A stretch of 64,000 nucleotides of DNA, from assembly GCA_963923455.1 (NCBI GenBank), contig CAWULT010000001.1, forward strand, positions 62,001 to 126,000. Reading direction: 5' to 3'. The position numbers were made by a program, and so were the translations under genes. Positions 42,521 to 51,757 of the stretch are shown here, one piece after another. Under the pieces are notes generated by a model that made no database searches, had not been told where the DNA came from, and saw only the letters and a program-made list of their open reading frames with translations. How positions within the stretch are numbered: position 1 is the first letter of the stretch; each line of letters starts with the position of its first letter. The stretch comes from CAWULT01 sp963923455 (GTDB lineage: Bacteria; Acidobacteriota; Vicinamibacteria; Vicinamibacterales; UBA2999).

Positions 42521-43422
42521 TGAGACAGACCACGCGACTGGCCGTGACGCTGCTGCTCGCGGCGGCCGGGCTCGGGACGCCCGCGCCGGCCGCGGCGTGG
42601 GGGTTCGAGGCGCACATGTTCATCGCCGAGAAGGCGATTGCGCTGCTGCCGCCGGAACTGCGTCCGTTCTTCGAGGCGAACCGGGCGGCGTTTGTCGAGC
42701 GTTCGATCGACCCCGATACCTGGAAGAACGCCGGCTATGAGGATGCCGAGGCGCCGCACCATCAGCTCGATTTCGACTGGGAGGGCTACGGCCCGTATCC
42801 GTTCCAGGGCCTGCCGCGCGATTACTCGGCGGCCGTCGCGAAGTTCGGCCGGTCGCGCATCGAGGCCAACGGCACGCTGCCGTGGCGGGCCGACGAGGTG
42901 TACGGCAACCTGCGCCGCGCGTTCGCGGGTTACGGAGGCCAGGGTCGGTTCGGGCGCTTCGCCGTCATCCACCAGGCCGCCTGGCTGACCCACTACGTCA
43001 GCGACGCGCACCAGCCCCAGCATGCCGTCGTCAACTACGACGGCCAGGCCGGCGGGCAGCGGGGGATCCACACGCGATTCGAGGCCTACCTGTTCGAGCG
43101 GTTCCGCGACCGGTTGACGGTGGCGCCGAAAGCGCTGGCGCCGGTGACCAGCCCACGCGACTTCGTCTTCGACGCGCTGCTCGCCGGGACGCGCCTCGCT
43201 CCGCGCATCGACAAGGCGGACGCCGAGGCCATCGGCGACCGTGACGCCTACGACGATCGCTACTACGAAGCCTTCTACAAGGGCGCCGGCCCCGTCCTCG
43301 AGGCTCGGCTCGCCGAGGCCGCGGCGGCGAGCGCCGCGATGATCGCCGGCGCCTGGGAGGCCGCCGGCCGCCCGCGGGTGCCCGTGTCGATGTCGGACCC
43401 GGTGCGTCGCAGGCGCCGGTGA
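42520..43422 (+). CDS. Secreted S1/P1-nuclease- or zinc phospholipase C-like protein
   Basis: 300 residues with a signal peptide ending before Trp27, which would become the mature N-terminus and, with His32, ligate zinc as in S1/P1 nucleases and phospholipase C. Further ligand pattern: His158, Asp162, His164 and His168 in HYVSDAHQPQH. Helical fold. It could degrade nucleic acid or phospholipid outside the cell; the sequence does not decide which. A short Arg-rich C-terminus. In line with the preceding gene, but with its own -10 box. Confidence 0.78.
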   Translation: MRQTTRLAVTLLLAAAGLGTPAPAAAWGFEAHMFIAEKAIALLPPELRPFFEANRAAFVERSIDPDTWKNAGYEDAEAPHHQLDFDWEGYGPYPFQGLPRDYSAAVAKFGRSRIEANGTLPWRADEVYGNLRRAFAGYGGQGRFGRFAVIHQAAWLTHYVSDAHQPQHAVVNYDGQAGGQRGIHTRFEAYLFERFRDRLTVAPKALAPVTSPRDFVFDALLAGTRLAPRIDKADAEAIGDRDAYDDRYYEAFYKGAGPVLEARLAEAAAASAAMIAGAWEAAGRPRVPVSMSDPVRRRRR

Positions 43423-43441
43423 CGGTCCCCTCGGCCTAGCG

Positions 43442-44125
43442 ATGGTCGTCTACGTGGTCCCGATTCCGGCCGGTGCCGGACTGCGCTACGAGCTGTATTG
43501 CCCGACGGCAGGGGAGGTCGACGAGGAGACGCCCGTCGAACAGGCCGGCGCCATCGCCCGCTTCAGGCGGCGTTTCGCCGACACGATTCGCGATGCCGAG
43601 CAGCGCCAGCGCGACGAAGGCGACGCCCCGTCGGGCGTCGCCGCCCGCCTCAAGGAGCGGATGCTCGGCTGGATTGCCGAACGCGTCGCCGAGCAGCGTC
43701 TGCTGTGGAACCTGCGTCGCGAAACGGCCGTGGTGCTCGCGCACGCGGACGACACGCCGTTCGACGACGTCATGGCGATGGTCCGGGCGGAGCTCAAGGG
43801 CGATTACGAACGCCACCGGCGCTGGCTCGTCATCGACGGCACCCTGCTCCTGCTGTCGGGGCTGCTGGCGCTCATTCCGGGCCCGAACCTGGTGGCCTAT
43901 TTCTTCATCTTCCGCGTCGGCGGCCACTGGTTCTCGATGCGCGGGGCCTCGCAGGGGCTGGCCAGGATCGACTGGAGCAGCCGGCCGGAGCCTGCGCTGC
44001 GCGAGCTGCGCGCCGCCGTCCTCGAGGAGCCTCGTGGACAGTCGCCGCGAATCGTTCCCGTGGCCGAGGCGCTCGACTTGCCCGACCTGCCTGCGTTCGT
44101 CGCGCGCGTGACCGCGGGAGGCTGA
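43442..44125 (+). CDS. Membrane protein, possibly mitochondrial K+/H+ exchange (Mit_KHE1)-like
   Basis: 227 residues. The N-terminal 120 residues are soluble and Arg/Glu-rich. There is one hydrophobic hairpin at about 137-165, LLLLSGLLALIPGPNLVAYFFIF, followed by RVGGHWFSMRGASQGL. This resembles the family named after the mitochondrial K+/H+ exchange-related protein. I am unsure of the match, and the function in bacteria is unknown. No signal peptide. It precedes lpxD. Confidence 0.6.
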   Translation: MVVYVVPIPAGAGLRYELYCPTAGEVDEETPVEQAGAIARFRRRFADTIRDAEQRQRDEGDAPSGVAARLKERMLGWIAERVAEQRLLWNLRRETAVVLAHADDTPFDDVMAMVRAELKGDYERHRRWLVIDGTLLLLSGLLALIPGPNLVAYFFIFRVGGHWFSMRGASQGLARIDWSSRPEPALRELRAAVLEEPRGQSPRIVPVAEALDLPDLPAFVARVTAGG

Positions 44126-44207
44126 GGGCCTGCCGGGCGGCGCGTGCGGCAGTGGTATCCTCCTCGCACGGGACGCCGCCGTGGGCGCGTGCGACCGGGC
44201 CACACAC

Positions 44208-45257
44208 GTGAAACTCAGAGATCTCGCTGCGCGCATCGGGTGCCGGGTCGAAGGGGACGGTGAACTCGACATCGTCCGCGTGTCCGGCGTTCAGGACGCG
44301 GAGCCCGGGGACGTCACCTTCGTCGCCAACAGCAAGTACGAGAAGGATCTGCCGACGACGCGCGCGTCCGCGGTGATCCTGCGCGACGGACGCCTGTCGG
44401 CGCCGTGCGCGGTGCTGCGGGCGGCCGATCCGTACCTGGCCTTCGCGCGGGCGGTCGCGGTCTTCGCGCCGCCGTCCCGTCCCGCGCCGGGCGTGCACCC
44501 GCTGGCGGCGATCGCGCCGGGCGCCGTGCTCGGACAGGGCGTCTCGATCGGGGCATTCGTCGCGATCGGCGAGGACGCCGTCATCGGCGACGACACCGTG
44601 ATCTACCCGAACACGACCATCGGGCCCGGCGCGCGCATCGGACACGGCTGCGTCATCCACTCGAACGTCGCGATCCGGGAGCGGGTCACGCTGGGCCATC
44701 GCGTGGTGCTGCAGAACGGGGTGGTGATCGGCGGGGACGGCTACGGGTTCGTGCGGCGTGCCGACGGCACGCACGAGAAAATTCCGCAGGTGGCGTCCGT
44801 CGTGATCGAGGACGACGTGGAGATCGGGGCCAACACGACCGTCGACCGGCCGGCGGTCGGCGAGACGCGCATCCGCGCCGGCGCGAAGATCGACAACCTG
44901 GTGCAGATCGCGCACGGCGTCACCGTGGGCCGCAACGCCCTGATGGCCGCGCAGGTCGGCGTGTCGGGCAGCACGGAGATTGGTGACGACGTCGTGTTCG
45001 GCGGACAGGTCGGCGTCGGCGGCCACCTGACGATCGGCCGTGGCGCCGTGGCCGTGGGGCAGTCGGGCGTGACCAACTCGCTCGATCCCGGCGCGGTCGT
45101 CGCCGGGTATCCCGCGATCGAGCACCGCAACTGGCGCCGGTCGTCGGTGATCTTCAAGCATCTGCCGGACCTGCAGCGCCGCCTCGCGGCGCTCGAGGCC
45201 CGGGTCGCCGATCTGGCGAGGCGGGCGGGCGAGCCGGGGGAGGATTCGGAGCGGTGA
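44208..45257 (+). CDS. lpxD: UDP-3-O-(3-hydroxyacyl)glucosamine N-acyltransferase
   Basis: 349 residues: an N-terminal uridine-binding domain (1-100, KLRDLAARIG...DVTFVANSKYEKDL), then a left-handed beta helix of hexapeptide repeats (about 102-315) with the catalytic His in LVQIAHGVTVG, then a C-terminal helix. It adds the second acyl chain in lipid A synthesis. GTG 44208 gives the normal N-terminus; GTG 44181 is also open. A TATCCT box lies at 44156-44161. The next gene overlaps by GTGA. Confidence 0.94.
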   Translation: MKLRDLAARIGCRVEGDGELDIVRVSGVQDAEPGDVTFVANSKYEKDLPTTRASAVILRDGRLSAPCAVLRAADPYLAFARAVAVFAPPSRPAPGVHPLAAIAPGAVLGQGVSIGAFVAIGEDAVIGDDTVIYPNTTIGPGARIGHGCVIHSNVAIRERVTLGHRVVLQNGVVIGGDGYGFVRRADGTHEKIPQVASVVIEDDVEIGANTTVDRPAVGETRIRAGAKIDNLVQIAHGVTVGRNALMAAQVGVSGSTEIGDDVVFGGQVGVGGHLTIGRGAVAVGQSGVTNSLDPGAVVAGYPAIEHRNWRRSSVIFKHLPDLQRRLAALEARVADLARRAGEPGEDSER

Positions 45258-46042
45258 CGCGGTGCGTGCTGGTGTGTCTACTGGTGTGCCTCGGCGCGCC
45301 GATTGCCGCGAGGGCCCAGCAGCAGCCCGCCGCGGCCGACGCGTCTCCTGCGTTCGAGCTCCTGCCGGGGTACGACTTCCGCATCGGCCTCGAACACCTG
45401 TCGGGGGACGACCCGCGATTCGTCTGGGACGCCCACTACGGCGGCGTGATCGGCCTGTTCGACTACCGCGGCCTCCGCCTGAACATGGTGGCGGACTACG
45501 AGGCGCTGCTCGGGAACGAGTACCAGCCCTTCGATCCTCTCCAGGGCAACTACGCGCTCGGCGGCAGCCTGGGCGGCAAGGTCGGTGGCGTGCAGCTCGA
45601 CGTGGTGATGCACCACCTGTCGCGGCACATGGGCGACCGCGCCAAGCGCGACGCCATCGCCTGGAACATGTACGGAGGCCGGGTCTCGGGCACGCGGACG
45701 CGCGGGGCGCTGCGGATGGACAGCCGGGCGCTGCTGCGCTTCAGCACCAACAAGGCGTTCGTCGACTACAACTGGGAGGTCGAAGCCGGCACGACGGGGC
45801 GTTATCGGGTGCGCTCGAAGGCGTCGTGGATCTGGGCCGGCGAACTGCGCCGGATCGGCGTGGACGGCACCCGCAATCGTGGCACCCAGACCGGCTACCG
45901 TGTCGAGGGCGGCGTGCGGCTCGACGGCCGCGCGGGCGACCTGGAGGTCGTGGCGGGCTACGAGCGCCGGATCGACCCGTACCAGCTCGAGTTCGGGACC
46001 GTCCAGTGGGTGACGGCAGGGTTCCGCGTCGTCAGCCGCTGA
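45254..46042 (+). CDS. Exported beta-barrel-like protein, unknown
   Basis: 262 residues with a signal peptide ending Ala-Arg-Ala-Gln at about 22. The mature part is strand-rich with many Tyr/Trp/Gly (GYDFRIGLEHL, WDAHYGGVIGLF, YNWEVEAGTTGRY), as expected of an outer-membrane barrel. It overlaps lpxD by 4 bp, so a link to envelope assembly is likely, but no family is recognised. Confidence 0.68.
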   Translation: MTRCVLVCLLVCLGAPIAARAQQQPAAADASPAFELLPGYDFRIGLEHLSGDDPRFVWDAHYGGVIGLFDYRGLRLNMVADYEALLGNEYQPFDPLQGNYALGGSLGGKVGGVQLDVVMHHLSRHMGDRAKRDAIAWNMYGGRVSGTRTRGALRMDSRALLRFSTNKAFVDYNWEVEAGTTGRYRVRSKASWIWAGELRRIGVDGTRNRGTQTGYRVEGGVRLDGRAGDLEVVAGYERRIDPYQLEFGTVQWVTAGFRVVSR

Positions 46043-46095
46043 CCCCTGGGCCCGGACGGCCGAACCCGTCGTCGATGCCATAATCGCGAGAGACT

Positions 46096-47466
46096 ATGCC
46101 TGTGCCCGTTGCCCCTCGTCGTCCGTGGCGGATCGCCGGCGTGCTGGCGGCCTGCGGCCTGGCCGCGCTCGTGCTGGCGCCGCTGCAGGCGGCGGTGCAC
46201 CCGCCCAAGCTGCAGTACCAGATGACGACGCTGCCGAACGGGCTGCGCGTGATCCTGTCGGAGGATCACTCGACGCCCATCGTGCACGTGTCGCTCTGGT
46301 ACCACGTCGGCTCGAAGAACGAGCGCCCGGGGCGCACCGGCTTCGCGCACCTGTTCGAACACATGATGTTCAAGGGCTCGAAGAACGTGGAGCCCGAGTC
46401 GCACACCTCGATCATCGCCGGCGTCGGCGGGCGCAGCAACGCCTACACCACCGAGGACGAGACGGTGTTCTGGCAGACGCTGCCGGCGCACTTCATGCCG
46501 CTCGCGCTCTGGATGGAAGCCGATCGCATGGCGACGCTGCGGGTCGACGAGACCGCGTTCCGGCGGGAGCGCGAGGTCGTCAAGGAAGAACGGCGGATGC
46601 GGATCGAGAACCAGCCGTACGGCCGGCTCTCCGAGATCATCTACGACCACGCGTTCACCGCGCACCCGTACAAGCACCCGACGATTGGCAGCATGGCCGA
46701 CCTCGAGGCCGCGTCGATCGCCGACGTCCGGGAATTCCACGACACGTACTACGTGCCCGAGAATGCCGTGTTGACCGTGGTCGGCGATTTCGACACCGCG
46801 CCGACGCTGCAGCTCATCACGCAGTACTTCGGGCGCATTCCAAAGGCGGCCCGGCCGGTCCCGCGTGACATCCCGAAGGAGCCGGCGCAGACCCGCGAGC
46901 GGCGGGTCACCGTCGAGGAGGCGTGGCCGCTGCCGGCCGTCGTGGTGGCCTATCACGTCACCTACGACGGGCACCCCGACTCGTATCCGCTCCACATCAC
47001 GTCGAAGATCCTGTCCGATGGCCAGAGCGCCCGGATTCCACGGAGCCTGGTCTACGAGAAGCGGCTCGCGCTGACGGCCTTCGGCAGCGGCAACATCACC
47101 GAGGACCCGAACCTCTTCTATGCGGTGGCGATCGTGCAGCCTGGCCGGTCGCCGGCCGAGGCCGAGGCGGCACTCATCGCCGAGTTCGAGAAGCTGAAGC
47201 AGGAGCCGGTCACGGGGGGCGAACTGCAGCGGGCCAAGAACCAGTTCGCGCGCGACTACATCGTCGGGCGGGAGTCGAACCAGGACAAGGCGCTGCACCT
47301 GGCGCACGCCGCGGTCATCCACAACGACATCACGACGGCGGACGGCGAGTTCGAGATCTTCACCAACATCACGACGGCCGACGTGCAGCGCGTGGCCCGG
47401 ACGTACTTCAACGCGGCCAACCGGGTGGTGATCCACATCCTCCCGAAGGGCACCGGCTCGAGATAG
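46096..47466 (+). CDS. M16 zinc peptidase, active subunit
   Basis: 456 residues with an N-terminal hydrophobic signal. The inverted zinc motif HLFEH is at 85-89, and the third ligand Glu is about 76 residues later in REREVVKEERR. The pitrilysin-like fold is present as two homologous halves. A CATAAT box lies 11 nt before ATG 46096. Paired with the next gene, which lacks the zinc motif, as in bacterial two-subunit M16 proteases and mitochondrial processing peptidase. The location is probably periplasmic. Confidence 0.9.
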   Translation: MPVPVAPRRPWRIAGVLAACGLAALVLAPLQAAVHPPKLQYQMTTLPNGLRVILSEDHSTPIVHVSLWYHVGSKNERPGRTGFAHLFEHMMFKGSKNVEPESHTSIIAGVGGRSNAYTTEDETVFWQTLPAHFMPLALWMEADRMATLRVDETAFRREREVVKEERRMRIENQPYGRLSEIIYDHAFTAHPYKHPTIGSMADLEAASIADVREFHDTYYVPENAVLTVVGDFDTAPTLQLITQYFGRIPKAARPVPRDIPKEPAQTRERRVTVEEAWPLPAVVVAYHVTYDGHPDSYPLHITSKILSDGQSARIPRSLVYEKRLALTAFGSGNITEDPNLFYAVAIVQPGRSPAEAEAALIAEFEKLKQEPVTGGELQRAKNQFARDYIVGRESNQDKALHLAHAAVIHNDITTADGEFEIFTNITTADVQRVARTYFNAANRVVIHILPKGTGSR

Positions 47467-47474
47467 GGACGGCG

Positions 47475-49025
47475 ATGACTGGGCATCTTGGCGGAACCGG
47501 CGTGCCGCTTCGCTTGTGGGGACTCACCGTCGCGCTGGCGGGCCTCGTGACCGGCTTGTGCGTTTCGGTGGCCGGCGCGCAGAGCGCGGGCCTGAACTGG
47601 CCGTCGGAGCGGCCGCCCAGGCCGCTGGCGGCCCGCGAGGTCCGGTTCCCGCCCTACGAGGTCCGGACGCTCCCCAACGGGCTCAAGGTGGTCGTCGTGC
47701 TGCACCACGAGCAGCCTGCGGTCACGATGCGCCTCCTCGTCGGCGCCGGCGCTGCCGCCGATCCGCAGGGGAAGGGGGGCACGTCGAACCTCGTGGCCAG
47801 CCTGCTCGACCAGGGCACGACCAGCCGGACCGCACAGCAGATCGCGGATCAGATCGACTCGATCGGCGGCGCCCTCGGCACCGGATCGGGTTCCGACCTG
47901 ACCTTCGCCAACGTCGTGGTGATGAAGGACTCGTTCGGCCTGGCGATGGACCTGCTGGGCGACGTGGTTCGCAACCCGGCGTTCTCGCCCGACGAGATCG
48001 ACCGGCAGAAGCAGCAGGCCGTCTCGGCGCTCCAGGTGAGCGCCAACGATCCGGACTACGTCGCGTCGGTCGTGGTCGAGCGGCTCGTCTACGGGTTCCA
48101 CCCCTACGGCCTGCCGGGGAGCGGGACCGAGGCGTCCATCTCAGGCATCACGCGCGAGGACCTGCAGGCCTTCCACAAGCGCTATTTCGTCCCGAACAAC
48201 ATGATCCTCGGCATCGTCGGCGACGTGACGAGCGAGGAGGCCTTCGCCGCGGCCGATCGCGTGTTCGGCAACTGGCCGCGGGCCGACGTGCCGGCGCCGG
48301 CGCCGACCGCGCCGCCGCCGTCGACCCGGCGCGTCGTCGTGATCGACAAGCCCGACGCCGTGCAGACGGAGATTCGCATCGGCCAGCTGGCGATCCCCCG
48401 GAAGCACCCCGACTACACGGCGTTCGACGTCGCCGTGAAGATCCTCGGCGGGGAAGGCGCCAACCGCCTGCAGCGCGTGCTGCGGTCCGAGCGCGGCCTG
48501 ACCTACGGAGCCGAGGCCGACACCAACGCGATGAAACAGGCCGGGGCCTACGTGGCCGAGACGGACACGCGCACCGAAACGACGGGCGAGGTGCTGCGGC
48601 TGGCGATCGACGAGTTCGGCAAGCTCCCGCGCCAGCGCGTGTTCGAGCGCGAGCTGGCCGACGCGCAAGCCTACCTGGCCGGCAGCTTCCCGCTGACGAT
48701 CGAGACGCCGAACGAGATCGCCACGCAGGTGCTCAACGCCGTGTTCTACGACCTGCCGATGAGCGACATCCCGACCTACCGCGAGCGCGTGCAGGCGGTG
48801 ACGCCGGACGACATCCTGCGGGTGTCGCAGCGATACATCCAGCCGGACCGGCTGTCGATCGTACTGGTCGGCAACGCCACGTTCTTCCTGCCCCAGCTGC
48901 GCGCCGTGGGGTTCACGGACGTCGAGGTGATTCCGCTCGATCAGCTCGACCTGACGTCGCCCACGCTCCGGCGCGACCAGGCCCCGGGCGCGCGTACCGG
49001 CGCCGGCGGTCCCCGCACCCGGTAG
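47475..49025 (+). CDS. M16-family protein, non-catalytic partner subunit
   Basis: 516 residues with a signal peptide ending at about Gly-Ala-Gln. The place of HxxEH is TSNLVASLLDQ, so no zinc can bind. The C-terminal half keeps the Arg-Tyr type region RVLRSERGLTYGAEA, which in the family grips substrate in the partner's active site. It starts 8 bp after the active subunit. Ends in an Arg/Ala/Gly-rich tail. Confidence 0.88.
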   Translation: MTGHLGGTGVPLRLWGLTVALAGLVTGLCVSVAGAQSAGLNWPSERPPRPLAAREVRFPPYEVRTLPNGLKVVVVLHHEQPAVTMRLLVGAGAAADPQGKGGTSNLVASLLDQGTTSRTAQQIADQIDSIGGALGTGSGSDLTFANVVVMKDSFGLAMDLLGDVVRNPAFSPDEIDRQKQQAVSALQVSANDPDYVASVVVERLVYGFHPYGLPGSGTEASISGITREDLQAFHKRYFVPNNMILGIVGDVTSEEAFAAADRVFGNWPRADVPAPAPTAPPPSTRRVVVIDKPDAVQTEIRIGQLAIPRKHPDYTAFDVAVKILGGEGANRLQRVLRSERGLTYGAEADTNAMKQAGAYVAETDTRTETTGEVLRLAIDEFGKLPRQRVFERELADAQAYLAGSFPLTIETPNEIATQVLNAVFYDLPMSDIPTYRERVQAVTPDDILRVSQRYIQPDRLSIVLVGNATFFLPQLRAVGFTDVEVIPLDQLDLTSPTLRRDQAPGARTGAGGPRTR

Positions 49026-49047
49026 TCGGCGCGGCGGGGCCGGTCGG

Positions 49048-50205
49048 ATGCGCATCCTGATCTCCTGCGGCGAGGCGTCGGGCGACGTGTACGCCGCCGC
49101 GCTTGCGGCCGAACTGCAGCGGCAGGCGCCAGGCGTCGAGATCGCGGGCTTCGGCGGCGACCGGTTCGCGGCGTCCGGCGCCCGCCTGATCGGCCACTAC
49201 GCGCACGTGTCGGTGACCGGCCTGACCGAGGCGGTTCGGGTCATCCCGCGCGCCCTCGCGATGGTGCGGCGCCTCACCGAGGCCGCCCGCGCGTTCCGGC
49301 CCGACGTCTTCGTCCCGATCGACTTCCCCGACTTCAACTTCCGCGCGATGGCCGCCATCCATGGGCTCGGCGTCCCGGTGGTCTACTACATCAGCCCGCA
49401 GCTCTGGGCGTGGCGCCCGGGCCGGATGAAGACCATGCGGCGCTACGTCGACCGCGTGCTGGTGATCTTCCCGTTCGAGGAGGCGATCTATCAGCGGGCC
49501 GGCGTGCCCGTCGAGTTCGTCGGCCATCCCCTCATCGGCATGACCCGGTCGGCGGTCGACGAGAGGGCGCGGCCCGGCTGGCGCCGCGCGCACGGCCTGG
49601 CGCCGGATGCGCCGACGGTGGCGCTGTTGCCGGGCAGCCGGCGCAGCGAACTGGCGCACATCGTGCCGACGATCGTGGAGGCGCTCCCGCGCATCGTCGC
49701 GCGCGTGCCGGGCGCGCAGTTCGTCGTCGCGCAGGCGCCGAACCTCCCGGACCGCCTGTTCGAGCCGCTGGCGGCGCATCCGGCGAAGCCCGTGTTCGTG
49801 CGCGAGCGGACCGACGACGTGCTGGCCGGGTCGGACGTGGCGATCACCGCGTCGGGCACCGCGACGGTGCAGTGCGCGATCCACGAGCGGCCGATGGTCG
49901 TGGTGTACCGCCTCTCGTCGCTGACCTACGCGCTCGGCAGGCCGTTCGCGCTCGTGGACACCTACGCCATGCCGAACCTCATCGCCGGACGCCGGATCGT
50001 GCCGGAGCTGATCCAGGACGGCTTCACCCCGGAGCGGGTCGCCGAGGAGACGGCGGCGCTGCTGACGGAGCCGGCGCGTTTCGCGGCGATGCGCGACGCG
50101 CTGCGGGACGTCCGCGCGCGGCTGGGCGGGCCGGGTGCCACCGCGCGGGCCGCGGCGGCCGTGCTCGAGGTCGCGCGCGCGGCGCGCGCCCGGAGGCAGC
50201 CATGA
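49048..50205 (+). CDS. lpxB: Lipid-A-disaccharide synthase
   Basis: 385 residues of the GT-B fold: it starts RILISCGEASGD, then FGGDRF, VPIDFPDFNFR, YYISPQLWAW, LLPGSRRSEL and TASGTATVQCAI. It joins UDP-2,3-diacylglucosamine and lipid X. It lies apart from lpxD by three genes, unlike the usual lpxD-fabZ-lpxA-lpxB cluster. Its stop overlaps the next ATG (ATGA). Confidence 0.95.
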   Translation: MRILISCGEASGDVYAAALAAELQRQAPGVEIAGFGGDRFAASGARLIGHYAHVSVTGLTEAVRVIPRALAMVRRLTEAARAFRPDVFVPIDFPDFNFRAMAAIHGLGVPVVYYISPQLWAWRPGRMKTMRRYVDRVLVIFPFEEAIYQRAGVPVEFVGHPLIGMTRSAVDERARPGWRRAHGLAPDAPTVALLPGSRRSELAHIVPTIVEALPRIVARVPGAQFVVAQAPNLPDRLFEPLAAHPAKPVFVRERTDDVLAGSDVAITASGTATVQCAIHERPMVVVYRLSSLTYALGRPFALVDTYAMPNLIAGRRIVPELIQDGFTPERVAEETAALLTEPARFAAMRDALRDVRARLGGPGATARAAAAVLEVARAARARRQP

Positions 50206-50765
50206 GCGCGGGCAGGGCCGCGCCGGGCCGGCGGCGCGTTGCGGGGTGGATCCTCGGGGCGGCGCTGGCGTGGTCGACGGTGGCCGCGAGGGCGACGGTG
50301 CTGCTGCCGGCGGAGTTCGACGACATGGTGGCGGGCTCGTCCGTCATCGTCCATGGGCGCATCCTGGATGTGCGCGGGCAGGCCTCGGGCGACCGTCGAA
50401 CCATCGAGAGCCTCGTGACCCTCGAGGTCGAGGAGACCTTCAAGGGACGCCCCGGGCGCGTGGTCTCGTTCCGTGTACCCGGCGGTCAGGTGGGCCGCTA
50501 CCGGCGTGTCATGGTGGGCGCTCCCGTGTTCGCCGAAGGGGACGAGGTCGTGTTGTTCCTGCGCGGCTCGGCGCCCGTCCTGCCGATGCCGTACGGGCTC
50601 AATCAGGGGGTCTTCCGCGTCGTCCGCGACGGCTCGGGGCGGGCGCTCGTCGGTTCGCCGGATGCCGCGACCGGCCGGGTCGTGCGAGGCGATCCCGCCC
50701 GGACGCCGGTGCCGCTCGACGTGTTCGCCCGCCGCGTGCGGACGGTACCGGAGGCGGGCCGTTGA
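50202..50765 (+). CDS. Exported protein of unknown function
   Basis: 187 residues with a signal peptide ending near Ala-Arg-Ala. The mature part begins LLPAEFDDMVAGSSVIVHGRILDVRG and has ESLVTLEVEETFKGRPG, a beta-rich pattern seen in small secreted proteins with no assigned role. It is coupled by 4-bp overlaps to lpxB upstream and to the matrixin downstream, so all three are probably translated together. Confidence 0.7.
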   Translation: MSAGRAAPGRRRVAGWILGAALAWSTVAARATVLLPAEFDDMVAGSSVIVHGRILDVRGQASGDRRTIESLVTLEVEETFKGRPGRVVSFRVPGGQVGRYRRVMVGAPVFAEGDEVVLFLRGSAPVLPMPYGLNQGVFRVVRDGSGRALVGSPDAATGRVVRGDPARTPVPLDVFARRVRTVPEAGR

Positions 50766-51757
50766 GGCGGCTGCTGTCCGCGGCCGCCGCCGTCGTCCTC
50801 GTGCTGGCGTCGGCGCCAGCCCAGGGGTACCTGCACCTGACGGCCCCGACGAGCGCCGGCTCGCGGGCGCTGCGCTGGTCGGCGTCGCCGGTCCGCTGGT
50901 TCGCCTCCGAGCGCGGCGTGCCGGGAGTATCGCCATCCGAGTTCCAGGCGGCGGTATCCCGGGCGTTCGGCGCGTGGGAGGCGGTTCCGACGGCGTCGGC
51001 CGCGTCCGCGTTCGGCGGCTTCACGAGCGGCTCCCCGCTCGAGGACGACGGCCTCTCGGTGTTCGGGTTCGAGGACGCGCCCGACCTCGAGCGCGTCCTC
51101 GGCGCGACGTCGTTCGTGGTGGACGTCACGACCGGCGAACTCGTCGAGGCCGACGTCTTCTTCAACACGCGCTTCGCCTGGTCCACCGCGGCCGCGGGCG
51201 ACCCGGCGGCCTTCGACCTGCAGTCGGTGGCCACGCACGAGATCGGTCACGTCCTGGGGCTCGGTCACTCGGCGCTCGGGGAGACCGAGGTGCTGCCGAC
51301 GGGCGGTCGCCGCGTGCTGGCGTCGGGCGCGGTGATGTTCCCGATCTCGTTCGGCCGCGGCAACGTCGCGGACCGGATCCTCCAGCCGGACGACATCGCG
51401 GGCATCTCGGACCTGTACCCGGACGGCGACTTCCGGCAGCGCACGGGCGGGGTGCAGGGCCAGGTGCGCCTCGGCGGGCGACCGGTGATCGGCGCGCACG
51501 TCGCCGCGTTCGACCCGCGCCGCGGCACCCTCGTCGGCGGTTTTGCGCTGGGCGCGGACGGCGCGTTCGCGATCAACGGCCTCGAGCCCGGCCCCTACGT
51601 GCTGCGCGTCGAGCCGCTCGACGACGCCGAGGTGGAGAGCTTCTTCAGCGGCAGCGGCCTCGAGCGCGGGTTCCAGCCGGTCGTGTACGACCGGCTGGTC
51701 GTGGCGCCCCGTGGCGGTGCGAGCCCGCCGGCCAGCATCGACGTGAGGCCTCGCTGA
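50762..51757 (+). CDS. Secreted matrixin-type (M10A) metalloprotease with C-terminal beta-sandwich
   Basis: 331 residues with a signal peptide (about 1-21) and catalytic motif HEIGHVLGLGH at 159-169, the HExGHxxGxxH of metzincins. The Met-turn is SGAVMFP. The C-terminal segment (about 225-331) looks like a carboxypeptidase-regulatory (CarboxypepD_reg) beta-sandwich: GQVRLGGRPVIGAHVAAFD and GLEPGPYVLRVEP. TTG 50762 overlaps the previous stop (TTGA). No cysteine-switch propeptide is evident. Confidence 0.85.
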   Translation: MRRLLSAAAAVVLVLASAPAQGYLHLTAPTSAGSRALRWSASPVRWFASERGVPGVSPSEFQAAVSRAFGAWEAVPTASAASAFGGFTSGSPLEDDGLSVFGFEDAPDLERVLGATSFVVDVTTGELVEADVFFNTRFAWSTAAAGDPAAFDLQSVATHEIGHVLGLGHSALGETEVLPTGGRRVLASGAVMFPISFGRGNVADRILQPDDIAGISDLYPDGDFRQRTGGVQGQVRLGGRPVIGAHVAAFDPRRGTLVGGFALGADGAFAINGLEPGPYVLRVEPLDDAEVESFFSGSGLERGFQPVVYDRLVVAPRGGASPPASIDVRPR

